From Bacillota bacterium (lineage in GTDB: Bacteria; Bacillota; Clostridia; Christensenellales; CAG-138), in NCBI GenBank assembly GCA_016288175.1, contig JAEEYN010000182.1:1-6886 (forward strand): 6,886 nt of DNA. The letters are read 5' to 3'. The position numbers and the translations under genes were made by a program. Shown here piece by piece: positions 1 to 5,464 of this stretch (position 1 is the stretch's first letter; every line of letters begins with the position of its first letter). The notes beneath the pieces are model-generated. The model was not told the origin of the DNA. It saw only the letters and a program-made list of their open reading frames with translations, and did no database searches.

Positions 1-235
1 CGACGTCTTCGATTCCCTCCTTTCCCGCGCCGCCTCCGCGCCGGACGAGGAGACCCTCCGCGCCGTTTATTACGAGATCCAGTCGGAATTCGTCGACCGT
101 CTGCCGTTCATCGTGCTCTATTTCCGCCTCAACAGCGCCGTCGCCCGCGCCGATATCTCCGGCATCGACGCGCTGCGCGAGCCTGCGCTCCTTCGGAACA
201 TCAAGAACTGGTACATTATAAAAAAGACTCCCTGA
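1..235 (+). CDS. C-terminal fragment of probable ABC transporter peptide-binding protein (SBP_bac_5-like)
   Basis: Open from the left edge in the frame starting at base 2, ending at TGA 233-235, which leaves about 77 residues. Read directly, the tail contains Y-Y-E-I-Q-x-E-F-V-D-R-L-P-F-I-V-L-Y-F-R, then N-S-A-V, D-I-S-G-I, and ends with N-I-K-N-W-Y-I-I. This pattern (helix with E-I-Q, then L-P-x-I-x-L-Y-F-R, then a short G-I segment and a closing W) is familiar from the C-terminus of family 5 oligopeptide/dipeptide-binding proteins, which capture peptides outside the membrane for an ABC importer. The assignment rests on that short tail only; the signal peptide and most of the fold lie outside the window. 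I see no clear terminator after it: the next gene's -35 box begins 22 bp after the stop codon. Confidence 0.6.
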   Translation, partial: DVFDSLLSRAASAPDEETLRAVYYEIQSEFVDRLPFIVLYFRLNSAVARADISGIDALREPALLRNIKNWYIIKKTP

Positions 236-257
236 AAAACTTTTTCCGGGCGGGCTC

Positions 258-286
258 TTGCAGAAACGCCCACTTTTGTGTATAAT
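258..286 (+). promoter_or_regulatory. Sigma-A promoter of lipoprotein gene 1
   Basis: TTGCAG (258-263), 17-bp spacer, perfect TATAAT (281-286). The predicted transcription start falls at about 293, at the foot of the 5' hairpin. Confidence 0.8.
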
Positions 287-291
287 TGAAT

Positions 292-308
292 CGGTTCCGC
301 AGGAACCG
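292..308 (+). promoter_or_regulatory. 5'-terminal mRNA hairpin, lipoprotein gene 1
   Basis: CGGTTCC (292-298), loop GCA, GGAACCG (302-308): a perfect 7-bp stem starting 6 bases after the -10 box. It is the same element as the CGGTTT/AAACCG hairpins of genes 2, 4, 5 and 6, but with both arms changed together (T to C matched by A to G, plus an extra pair). A role in protecting the mRNA 5' end is inferred. Confidence 0.65.
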
Positions 309-336
309 AGATCAAATAATAGAGAGGAAAAATGAA

Positions 337-765
337 ATGAAAAAGAACATCGTACGCATTGCCGCACTCGCCCTTGTTGTCGTGATGCTCGGCGCGCTGA
401 CCGCCTGCAGCCTGTTCGGCGGCGGAAAGCCCTCCGGTATCTATAAGGTCAAGACCCTCGACGGCAAAGCCCCCAGAGAGTATTACAAATCAATGGCTGA
501 AAGCTACGGCATGACCTTTGATGAGTATCTTGATGCAGCCGGCCTTGCCAACTCCGATCTCGACAATATTATGACTTATACTTTCAATGATGACGGTACC
601 GGCTTGATGAAAGTTTCCGGCGCTTCATATTCCGGCACTTTCACCTGGGAACTCGACGGCAGCACTCTCAAGATCACCGGTTCAGACGGCACCGTGACCG
701 GAGAATACAAGAACGATTCCATCATGTTCGTTAACAGCGGTACGACCTTCGTACTCGGCAAGTGA
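337..765 (+). CDS. Small lipoprotein, array member 1
   Basis: A 142-residue predicted lipoprotein of a family I do not recognise by name. K-K-N at the N-terminus, a hydrophobic stretch and the lipobox L-T-A-C (Cys24) indicate export and lipid anchoring to the outer face of the membrane. After a short G-G-G-K linker comes the array's shared domain: S-G-I-Y start, D-G-K, a helical part (Y-Y-K-S-M-A-E-S-Y-G-M-T-F-D-E-Y-L), F-N-D-D-G-T-G, F-T-W-E-L-D-G, and the closing F-V-L-G-K. The alternating polar/hydrophobic strands suggest a small beta-sheet or lipocalin-like fold (inference). The start at 337 matches the paralogues and sits 9 bases after GAGAGG (322-327). An upstream in-frame ATG at 286 lies in the -10 box and cannot be used. 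An out-of-frame ATG at 332 makes only the two-codon ORF ATG-AAA-TGA, which overlaps the real start. Monocistronic, with its own promoter and terminator. Confidence 0.85.
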   Translation: MKKNIVRIAALALVVVMLGALTACSLFGGGKPSGIYKVKTLDGKAPREYYKSMAESYGMTFDEYLDAAGLANSDLDNIMTYTFNDDGTGLMKVSGASYSGTFTWELDGSTLKITGSDGTVTGEYKNDSIMFVNSGTTFVLGK

Positions 766-779
766 TCACCGCATCAGCA

Positions 780-808
780 CAGCCCCGTCCCCGGACGGGG
801 CTGTTTTT
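780..808 (+). terminator. Intrinsic terminator after lipoprotein gene 1
   Basis: CAGCCCCGTC (780-789), loop CCCG, GACGGGGCTG (794-803), then TTTTT. A 10-bp GC-rich stem; the GCCCCGTC/GACGGGGC core recurs after most genes in this window. Confidence 0.9.
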
Positions 809-837
809 ATCCGCTCGGTTACCCGGAACGATTATAC

Positions 838-866
838 TTGCTTTTTTTTCGATTTTGCTTTATAAT
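838..866 (+). promoter_or_regulatory. Sigma-A promoter of lipoprotein gene 2
   Basis: TTGCTT (838-843), 17-bp T-rich spacer, TATAAT (861-866). Confidence 0.8.
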
Positions 867-871
867 TTCAA

Positions 872-890
872 CGGTTTAGATAAAAAACCG
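872..890 (+). promoter_or_regulatory. 5'-terminal mRNA hairpin, lipoprotein gene 2
   Basis: CGGTTT (872-877), 7-base loop AGATAAA, AAACCG (885-890). The stem starts 6 bases after the -10 box, as in its paralogues. Confidence 0.6.
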
Positions 891-918
891 CAATTTTTTC
901 ACTGAGAGGAAGAAACAA

Positions 919-1347
919 ATGAAAAAGAACTCTGCACGCATCATTGCCCTCGCGCTCGTCGTTATGATCTTCGGCGCGGTCTTCACCGCTTGCGCAGGCA
1001 GCAACAAGCCCTCCGGCACCTACACCCTTAAAACCATCAACGGCCAGAGTGTTAAGGATTATTACACCAAACAGGCTTCGGACTACGGCATGTCCCTCGA
1101 CGATCTTCTCGGCCTCAGCAATCTGACCGAGAAAGACCTCAACGATTTCATGACCATGTCCTTCAACGGCGACGGCACCGGCAAGCTTGACAGCAAAGTC
1201 GGCGTTGCTTCGGATTATACCTGGGAAATGAAGGACGGCAAGCTCCTTCTGACCGAGAAGAGCAGCGGCGTTGTCGATACCTGCGAATTCAAGAACAACT
1301 CCGTCACCATGGTGTCTGAAGGTCTGACCATGGTCTTCGGCAAATAA
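919..1347 (+). CDS. Small lipoprotein, array member 2
   Basis: A 142-residue predicted lipoprotein, the same length as members 1, 5 and 6. Signal peptide with the M-K-K-N start and lipobox F-T-A-C (Cys25). The mature part carries the array domain: K-P-S-G-T-Y-T-L-K-T-I-N-G, a helical segment with D-Y-Y-T-K-Q-A-S-D-Y-G-M-S-L-D-D-L-L, F-N-G-D-G-T-G-K, Y-T-W-E-M, and the C-terminal V-F-G-K. Start chosen at 919: GAGAGG (904-909) lies 9 bases upstream, and the ATG-AAA-AAG-AAC opening is shared with the other members. It has its own promoter, 5' hairpin and terminator, so it is probably transcribed alone. Its function is unknown; by its anchor it should sit on the outer membrane face, where the homologous kinase ectodomain also lies. 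Confidence 0.87.
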   Translation: MKKNSARIIALALVVMIFGAVFTACAGSNKPSGTYTLKTINGQSVKDYYTKQASDYGMSLDDLLGLSNLTEKDLNDFMTMSFNGDGTGKLDSKVGVASDYTWEMKDGKLLLTEKSSGVVDTCEFKNNSVTMVSEGLTMVFGK

Positions 1348-1361
1348 TCGAACAGCCCATT

Positions 1362-1387
1362 GCCCCGTCCCCGGACGGGGCTTTTTT
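1362..1387 (+). terminator. Intrinsic terminator after lipoprotein gene 2
   Basis: GCCCCGTC (1362-1369), loop CCCG, GACGGGGC (1374-1381), TTTTTT (1382-1387). Confidence 0.92.
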
Positions 1388-1397
1388 CATCGAGAAC

Positions 1398-1426
1398 TTG
1401 CGGCATCGTCGGAATTATTGTATAAT
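1398..1426 (+). promoter_or_regulatory. Sigma-A promoter of lipoprotein gene 3
   Basis: TTGCGG (1398-1403), 17-bp spacer, TATAAT (1421-1426). The 5' hairpin seen in its paralogues is degenerate here: CGG (1431-1433) and CCG (1440-1442) give only 3 bp. Confidence 0.8.
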
Positions 1427-1469
1427 GACCCGGGTCAAGCCGAAAATCATTCAATGAGAGGATAACCAA

Positions 1470-2051
1470 ATGAAAAAGAACACCGCACGCGTTATTGCTC
1501 TGGTCCTTGCGGCCATGATGGCCTGCGCTCTCTTTGCCGCCTGCGGCGGCAAAGATGAAGGCAAGGACGATAACCGGCCCGGCGGCAATACGACCGCCGC
1601 ACCTACCGCTGCGCCAACGCCGGAGCCGACGCCCGAACCCACACCGGAGCCCACTCCCGAGCCTACGCCCGAGCCCACTCCCGAGCCCACGCCAGAACCG
1701 ACCAACGAGCTTTCCGGGACCTATGTTTTCACTGCGGGCGACGGTCTGCAGGCGCTTGAATTCTTCACTGTCATGGCGGAGGATAACGGCATTTCCCTCG
1801 AGGAGATGCTCGAAAGCGCGGGGCTCGACGAGGACACACTCTATACCTTCCTGATCATCAGCTTCAACAGCGACGGCAGCTGCGAGCTTTCCTCGCCCCT
1901 GAGCGGAACGGAGACCGGAAGCTGGACCCGTGACGGCGATACCGTTGCGATCACCGACGCCGGCGGCACGACCGTTTACGGGACCGTCCGCGGCGACTCC
2001 ATCGATGTGGAGATCCAGGGCCGCATCCTGACGATCACAAAGCAGGCTTAA
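1470..2051 (+). CDS. Lipoprotein with TPEP-repeat stalk, array member 3
   Basis: A 193-residue predicted lipoprotein. Signal peptide M-K-K-N-T-A-R, lipobox F-A-A-C (Cys25), a charged G-K-D-E-G-K-D-D stretch, an A-P-T linker, then seven exact T-P-E-P repeats (residues 50-77) and the array domain from about residue 81 (L-S-G-T-Y). The domain keeps I-S-L-E-E-M-L, F-N-S-D-G-S and S-W-T-R-D-G-D, but lacks the usual V-F-G-K end and finishes I-T-K-Q-A. The Pro/Thr/Glu repeats should form an extended stalk that holds the domain away from the membrane, perhaps across the peptidoglycan (inference). GAGAGG (1456-1461) precedes the start by 8 bases. It is the most divergent small member together with the gene at 5596, which also has a stalk. 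Confidence 0.87.
   Translation: MKKNTARVIALVLAAMMACALFAACGGKDEGKDDNRPGGNTTAAPTAAPTPEPTPEPTPEPTPEPTPEPTPEPTPEPTNELSGTYVFTAGDGLQALEFFTVMAEDNGISLEEMLESAGLDEDTLYTFLIISFNSDGSCELSSPLSGTETGSWTRDGDTVAITDAGGTTVYGTVRGDSIDVEIQGRILTITKQA
1617..1700 (+). repeat. Seven 12-bp tandem repeats encoding TPEP
   Basis: Seven codon quartets of the form ACN-CCN-GAR-CCN with varying third bases, each reading Thr-Pro-Glu-Pro. The synonymous variation suggests the peptide is selected rather than being a fresh slippage product, though copy number could still change by slippage. Confidence 0.95.
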
Positions 2052-2062
2052 CAAAACCGCCG

Positions 2063-2093
2063 AACGCCCCGTCCTCCCCGGACGGGGCGTTTC
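2063..2093 (+). terminator. Terminator-like hairpin after lipoprotein gene 3
   Basis: AACGCCCCGTCC (2063-2074), loop TCCCC, GGACGGGGCGTT (2080-2091). A 12-bp stem, the longest of the set, but the T-tract is poor (GTTTC), so termination may be less efficient than at the other copies. Confidence 0.75.
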
Positions 2094-2121
2094 ATGCCGT
2101 TTCCGCCCCCGTCATCATCCG

Positions 2122-2150
2122 TTGACAAAAAACGCGGAACGCAATATAAT
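2122..2150 (+). promoter_or_regulatory. Consensus sigma-A promoter of the kinase gene
   Basis: Perfect TTGACA (2122-2127), 17-bp spacer, perfect TATAAT (2145-2150). It differs from the TTGC-type -35 boxes of the lipoprotein genes and no CGGTTT hairpin follows it. Confidence 0.9.
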
Positions 2151-2184
2151 TATTCTGTTATATTATTTCCCTATGGAGGATCAT

Positions 2185-3789
2185 ATGGAGAGGATCAGGC
2201 AATTCGAGCCGCTGTTCGGCGATTGGCATATCGAAAGCCTTATCGGCGCGGGCAGTTTCGGCCGCGTCTATAAAATCTACCGCGATGAGCTCGACACCCG
2301 TTTTTATTCCGCGCTGAAGCATATCTCGATCCCGGAGGACGAAGGCGAAGTTAACCAGCTGCGCATCGACGGAATGGACGAGCGCTCCATTTCAACCTAC
2401 TATACCGAGCTTACGAAATCCATCACCGAAGAGACGAAGCTCATGAACCGCCTGCGCGGCAACACGAACATCGTCAGCTTCGAGGATTCGAAGGTCATCC
2501 CGAAGGAAGGCGGCGTCGGCTACGATATCTTCATCCGCATGGAGCTTCTCACGAGCCTCCCGGCGAGGCTTGTCGACGCTCCGCTTACGGAAGCGGAAAC
2601 CGTCCGCCTCGGCGCCGATATCTGCAGCGCGCTCGAGCTCTGCGGCAAATACGGCATCATCCACAGGGATATCAAGCCCGACAATATCTTCATTTCCGAT
2701 ACAGGAGCCTTCAAGCTCGGCGATTTCGGCGTTGCGAGAAAGCTCGAAAACACTTCGGGCTACATGTCCAAGAAGGGCACCTATAACTACATGGCGCCGG
2801 AGGTCTACCGCGGCGAAAAATACGGCCCGCGGTGCGATATCTATTCCCTCGGCCTTGTGATGTACCGCCTTCTGAACAACGGCAGGCTCCCGTTCCTTCC
2901 GGCCGCTCCGAAGATGATCACCCCGAACGACCGCGAGACCTCGCTCGTGAGGCGCATGAGCGGCGAAGCCATCCCCGCCCCCTGCAGCGCTGACGACGCG
3001 CTTTCGGCGATCGTCCTCAAGGCCTGCGCATTCGACCAGAACGACCGCTACGCCGACGCCGCACAGATGCGCGCGGATCTTGAAAACTACATTGCCCGCA
3101 AGCCCGTTTCAGCGGCGGCGCAGCCCTCTGCCGCGCCCGTCGGCTACGACCTCGCGGACGGGACGGAGACCGTCGCCATTCTCCACGGAACACCCGTTCC
3201 GCCGGCGCCGAAGCCCACTGTTCCGCCGGTCAGTCAGCAGCCCGAGCCGGTAAAGCTGCCCAAACCCGCCAAGCAGCCCAGACCGGAAAAGCAGCAGCCC
3301 GTTCAGCCGGTCTTCGCGCCGCAGAACGACCGGCCCCTCCCCGCGAAGAAGAGCAAAAAAGGCCTGATCATCGGACTTGTTGCCGCCCTCGTCGCTGTTG
3401 CCGCGATCCTCGGCGTGCTTTTCGGCCTCGGCATAATCGGTAAATCGTCTCCCGTCGGCACATACAGCCTAACCTCGATCGACGGAAAGAGCATTCGTGA
3501 TTCCTTCAAGGAGGCGGCCGACAGTTTCGGCATGACGCTCGACCAGTATCTGGATTATCAGAACATGACCGCCGATGATCTCGACAACTACCTGACCCTT
3601 ACCCTGGATGAAGGTGGAAGCGGAATTGCGCGCTCCATGGACTCGAACTCTTCTGTGTCGCTGAGCTGGGAGCAGGATGGCTCAAAGCTTTACGTTACCA
3701 TTGCCGGCGTAAACTACGGCCTCGATTTCAACGGCAGGACCATCAGCGGCATCATGGAAGGCGTAAGTATGGTTTTTACCAGGAAATGA
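2185..3789 (+). CDS. Transmembrane Ser/Thr protein kinase with lipoprotein-like ectodomain
   Basis: A 534-residue eukaryotic-like Ser/Thr kinase. The cytoplasmic kinase domain (about residues 1-305) has the glycine loop G-A-G-S-F-G-R-V (21-28), ATP-anchoring Lys45 in A-L-K, a probable helix-C Glu83, catalytic loop H-R-D-I-K-P-D-N (160-167), D-F-G (180-182) and A-P-E (204-206); all key residues are present, so it should be active. An extended segment between Lys45 and helix C (residues 51-80) is, from memory, typical of a clostridial kinase subfamily. A Pro/Lys-rich linker (about 306-391) leads to one membrane helix (393-419), then an outside domain (420-534) homologous to the neighbouring lipoproteins (V-G-T-Y-S-L, D-G-K, G-M-T-L-D-Q-Y-L-D, D-L-D-N, L-S-W-E, V-F-T-R-K). 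Start at 2185: GGAGG (2175-2179) is 5 bases upstream; the in-frame ATG at 2122 overlaps the -35 box and the ATG at 2173 overlaps the ribosome binding site. Substrates are unknown; no phosphatase or PASTA repeat is seen. Confidence 0.93.
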   Translation: MERIRQFEPLFGDWHIESLIGAGSFGRVYKIYRDELDTRFYSALKHISIPEDEGEVNQLRIDGMDERSISTYYTELTKSITEETKLMNRLRGNTNIVSFEDSKVIPKEGGVGYDIFIRMELLTSLPARLVDAPLTEAETVRLGADICSALELCGKYGIIHRDIKPDNIFISDTGAFKLGDFGVARKLENTSGYMSKKGTYNYMAPEVYRGEKYGPRCDIYSLGLVMYRLLNNGRLPFLPAAPKMITPNDRETSLVRRMSGEAIPAPCSADDALSAIVLKACAFDQNDRYADAAQMRADLENYIARKPVSAAAQPSAAPVGYDLADGTETVAILHGTPVPPAPKPTVPPVSQQPEPVKLPKPAKQPRPEKQQPVQPVFAPQNDRPLPAKKSKKGLIIGLVAALVAVAAILGVLFGLGIIGKSSPVGTYSLTSIDGKSIRDSFKEAADSFGMTLDQYLDYQNMTADDLDNYLTLTLDEGGSGIARSMDSNSSVSLSWEQDGSKLYVTIAGVNYGLDFNGRTISGIMEGVSMVFTRK

Positions 3790-3805
3790 TCTCCCTCCCC
3801 GCCCC

Positions 3806-3833
3806 GCTCCGTCCCCCGGACGGAGCTTTTTTT
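3806..3833 (+). terminator. Intrinsic terminator after the kinase gene
   Basis: GCTCCGTCC (3806-3814), loop CCC, GGACGGAGC (3818-3826), TTTTTTT (3827-3833). It is a variant of the array terminator with a compensating change: a C-G pair of the others is T-A here (3808/3824). Confidence 0.93.
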
Positions 3834-3875
3834 CGTAAATTCAATAAAAAGCAAGGAAATTCGCCGCCGGAAGTA

Positions 3876-3904
3876 TTGCGGGATCGGAAGTCAAGGTATA
3901 TAAT
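3876..3904 (+). promoter_or_regulatory. Sigma-A promoter of lipoprotein gene 4
   Basis: TTGCGG (3876-3881), 17-bp spacer, TATAAT (3899-3904). Confidence 0.82.
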
Positions 3905-3909
3905 GATAT

Positions 3910-3928
3910 CGGTTTAATATACAAACCG
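3910..3928 (+). promoter_or_regulatory. 5'-terminal mRNA hairpin, lipoprotein gene 4
   Basis: CGGTTT (3910-3915), loop AATATAC, AAACCG (3923-3928). It starts 6 bases after the -10 box. Confidence 0.65.
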
Positions 3929-3955
3929 AAATACATTTTTTGAGAGGAAAAACAA

Positions 3956-4282
3956 ATGAAAAAGAACACAGCACGCATCCTTGCGCTCGTCCTCGCAGCC
4001 GTGATGATCTGCGCACTGCTCGCCGCCTGCGCAAGCAAGCCCAGCGGAACCTATAAACTGAAAACCATCGACGGCAAACCCGCCGAAGATGAAGAATCCT
4101 TCACTTTCAACAGCGACGGAACAGGCACCTATAAAACCGTCTACGGAAGTGTTGATTTCACCTGGAGTCTGGATGGCAGCAATCTTTATTTGAACGCCAA
4201 CGGTATGACCGAGAGATTCGAATACAAAGGAAACAGCATAAGCGGCGATCTCGACGGAGAGCTCTACGTATACTCCAAGTAA
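3956..4282 (+). CDS. Short lipoprotein lacking the helical segment, array member 4
   Basis: A 108-residue predicted lipoprotein with the strongly conserved M-K-K-N-T-A-R-I-L-A-L signal peptide and lipobox L-A-A-C (Cys25). The mature part opens K-P-S-G-T-Y-K-L-K-T-I-D-G-K-P and goes almost directly to F-T-F-N-S-D-G-T-G, then F-T-W-S-L-D-G-S and L-Y-V-Y-S-K. Compared with members 1, 2, 5 and 6 it lacks about 34 residues, exactly the predicted helical part (the D-Y-Y ... L-E-D-M-L ... E-L region), while the putative strand motifs remain. It looks like a clean internal deletion rather than a broken gene, and suggests the helical segment is a removable insert. GAGAGG (3942-3947) is 8 bases before the start. 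It has its own promoter, 5' hairpin and terminator. Function unknown. Confidence 0.85.
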   Translation: MKKNTARILALVLAAVMICALLAACASKPSGTYKLKTIDGKPAEDEESFTFNSDGTGTYKTVYGSVDFTWSLDGSNLYLNANGMTERFEYKGNSISGDLDGELYVYSK

Positions 4283-4295
4283 CTTCAACCGGCCC

Positions 4296-4320
4296 GCCCC
4301 GTCCCCGGACGGGGCTTCTT
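4296..4320 (+). terminator. Intrinsic terminator after lipoprotein gene 4
   Basis: GCCCCGTC (4296-4303), loop CCCG, GACGGGGC (4308-4315), followed by TTCTT, a T-tract interrupted by one C. Confidence 0.85.
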
Positions 4321-4361
4321 GCATAAATCAGGCAAAAATGCGATGATCTTCAAAAAAGGTA

Positions 4362-4390
4362 TTGCAGGACCGGGAATTATGGTGTAAGAT
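4362..4390 (+). promoter_or_regulatory. Promoter of lipoprotein gene 5, with altered -10 box
   Basis: TTGCAG (4362-4367), 17-bp spacer, TAAGAT (4385-4390). In the duplicated copy downstream the -10 box is a perfect TATAAT, so this one differs at two positions and is probably weaker. Confidence 0.65.
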
Positions 4391-4395
4391 GCAAG

Positions 4396-4414
4396 CGGTT
4401 TATTATACAAACCG
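4396..4414 (+). promoter_or_regulatory. 5'-terminal mRNA hairpin, lipoprotein gene 5
   Basis: CGGTTT (4396-4401), loop ATTATAC, AAACCG (4409-4414). Confidence 0.65.
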
Positions 4415-4443
4415 AGAATACAGTTTTTTGAGAGGAAAAACAA

Positions 4444-4872
4444 ATGAAGAAGAACACAGCACGCATCCTTGCGCTCGTCCTCGCAGCCGTGATGATTTGC
4501 GCACTGCTCGCCGCCTGCGCGGCAAGCAAGCCCGACGGGACCTACAAGATCAAGACAATCAATGGCAAGCCCATAAAGGATTTCTACGCTGAGCAGGCGG
4601 AAGCCGCCGGCTACAGCCTGGAAGACATGCTTTCCATGATGGGCATCAAAGAAAATGAGCTCTATGATATGTTCACCTTCACCTTCAAAAGCGACGGCAC
4701 CGGCTCCGCGAGAATGAGCATGCTCGGCAAGAGCAAGGACGCAGACTTCACCTGGGAGCTTAAAGGCAAGGACCTGACCGTCACCGCAAACGGCAAGAGC
4801 GAGACCGTGACCTTCGAGAACAACACCATCTCTTTCTCCTCAGAGGGCCAGAGCTTCGTCCTCGGCAAATGA
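4444..4872 (+). CDS. Small lipoprotein, array member 5 (upstream duplicate)
   Basis: A 142-residue predicted lipoprotein; lipobox L-A-A-C (Cys25), then A-A-S-K-P-D-G-T-Y-K-I-K-T-I-N-G-K. The full array domain is present: helical segment E-Q-A-E-A-A-G-Y-S-L-E-D-M-L-S-M-M-G-I-K, F-K-S-D-G-T-G, F-T-W-E-L-K-G-K, F-E-N-N-T-I-S-F and the F-V-L-G-K end. It is about 82% identical (hand count) to the next gene, of which it is a tandem duplicate. Changes concentrate just after the lipobox-distal G-K, around residues 43-49, and in the loop at residues 88-99. GAGAGG (4430-4435) precedes the start by 8 bases. From the start codon to the Cys codon its DNA differs from member 4 at only about two positions. 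Lower expression than its twin is possible because of the altered -10 box. Confidence 0.87.
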   Translation: MKKNTARILALVLAAVMICALLAACAASKPDGTYKIKTINGKPIKDFYAEQAEAAGYSLEDMLSMMGIKENELYDMFTFTFKSDGTGSARMSMLGKSKDADFTWELKGKDLTVTANGKSETVTFENNTISFSSEGQSFVLGK

Positions 4873-4887
4873 TCAAAGATCGACCTC

Positions 4888-4912
4888 GCCCCGTCCCCGG
4901 ACGGGGCTTCTT
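4888..4912 (+). terminator. Intrinsic terminator after lipoprotein gene 5
   Basis: GCCCCGTC (4888-4895), loop CCCG, GACGGGGC (4900-4907), then TTCTT; the sequence beyond it is identical to that after the previous terminator for over 40 bases. Confidence 0.85.
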
Positions 4913-4953
4913 GCATAAATCAGGCAAAAATGCGATGATCTTCAAAAAATGTA

Positions 4954-4982
4954 TTGCAGGACCGGGAATTATGGTGTATAAT
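4954..4982 (+). promoter_or_regulatory. Sigma-A promoter of lipoprotein gene 6
   Basis: TTGCAG (4954-4959), 17-bp spacer, TATAAT (4977-4982). Confidence 0.85.
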
Positions 4983-4987
4983 GCAAG

Positions 4988-5006
4988 TGGTTTATTATAC
5001 AAACCG
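4988..5006 (+). promoter_or_regulatory. 5'-terminal mRNA hairpin, lipoprotein gene 6
   Basis: TGGTTT (4988-4993), loop ATTATAC, AAACCG (5001-5006). The C of the sister copy is T here, which still pairs as a U-G wobble, so the stem is kept. Confidence 0.62.
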
Positions 5007-5035
5007 AAAATACAGTTTTTTGAGAGGAAAAACAA

Positions 5036-5464
5036 ATGAAAAAGAACACAGCACGCATCCTTGCACTCGTTCTCGCGGCCGTAATGGTCTGCGCACTCTT
5101 CGTCGCCTGCGCGGCAAGCAAGCCCGACGGGACCTACAAGGTCAAGACGATCAACGGAAAATCCATGAAGGATTACATGTCTGAGCAGGCGGAAGCCGCC
5201 GGCTACAGCCTGGAAGACATGCTTTCCATGATTGGCATCAAAGAAAATGAGCTCAATGATATGATCTCCTTCACCTTCAAAAGCGACGGCACCGGCACTG
5301 CGAGTATGAAAATGCTCGGCATGAACGAATCCGCAGACTTCACCTGGGAGCTTAAAGGCAAGGACCTGACCATCACCGCAAACGGCGAGAGCAAGACCCT
5401 GACCTTCGAGAACAACACCATCTCTTTCTCCGAAGAGGGCCAGAGCGTCGTCCTCGGCAAATGA
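5036..5464 (+). CDS. Small lipoprotein, array member 6 (downstream duplicate)
   Basis: A 142-residue predicted lipoprotein, tandem twin of the preceding gene. Signal peptide M-K-K-N-T-A-R-I-L-A-L, lipobox F-V-A-C (Cys25), then S-K-P-D-G-T-Y-K-V-K-T-I-N-G-K, the helical segment S-L-E-D-M-L-S-M-I-G-I-K-E-N-E-L, F-K-S-D-G-T-G, F-T-W-E-L-K-G-K and V-V-L-G-K. Against its twin, the strand-forming motifs are unchanged, while residues 43-49 and 88-99 carry most replacements; these would be the variable surfaces. GAGAGG (5022-5027) lies 8 bases upstream. An ATG overlaps its stop codon (ATGA at 5461) but the gene that would follow is separated by a terminator and promoter, so translational coupling is not supported. 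Function unknown. Confidence 0.88.
   Translation: MKKNTARILALVLAAVMVCALFVACAASKPDGTYKVKTINGKSMKDYMSEQAEAAGYSLEDMLSMIGIKENELNDMISFTFKSDGTGTASMKMLGMNESADFTWELKGKDLTITANGESKTLTFENNTISFSEEGQSVVLGK

Noticed and set aside
229..250. Terminator after the peptide-binding protein fragment (GAAAA/TTTTC with CCC/GGG)
   Set aside because: The stem is short and mismatched, and no T-tract follows.
1431..1442. CGG...CCG hairpin at the 5' end of lipoprotein gene 3
   Set aside because: Only 3 bp can pair; listed as a degenerate copy under the promoter rather than as a feature.
1215..2054. Long minus-strand open frame opposite lipoprotein genes 2 and 3
   Set aside because: It crosses a terminator, a promoter and two well-supported + strand genes; its Gly/Arg-rich protein is the complement of the TPEP repeats. 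No promoter or ribosome binding site supports it.
2122..2184. N-terminal extension of the kinase starting at ATG 2122 or 2173
   Set aside because: ATG 2122 overlaps the -35 box of a consensus promoter, so it would not be transcribed; ATG 2173 overlaps the GGAGG that serves ATG 2185.
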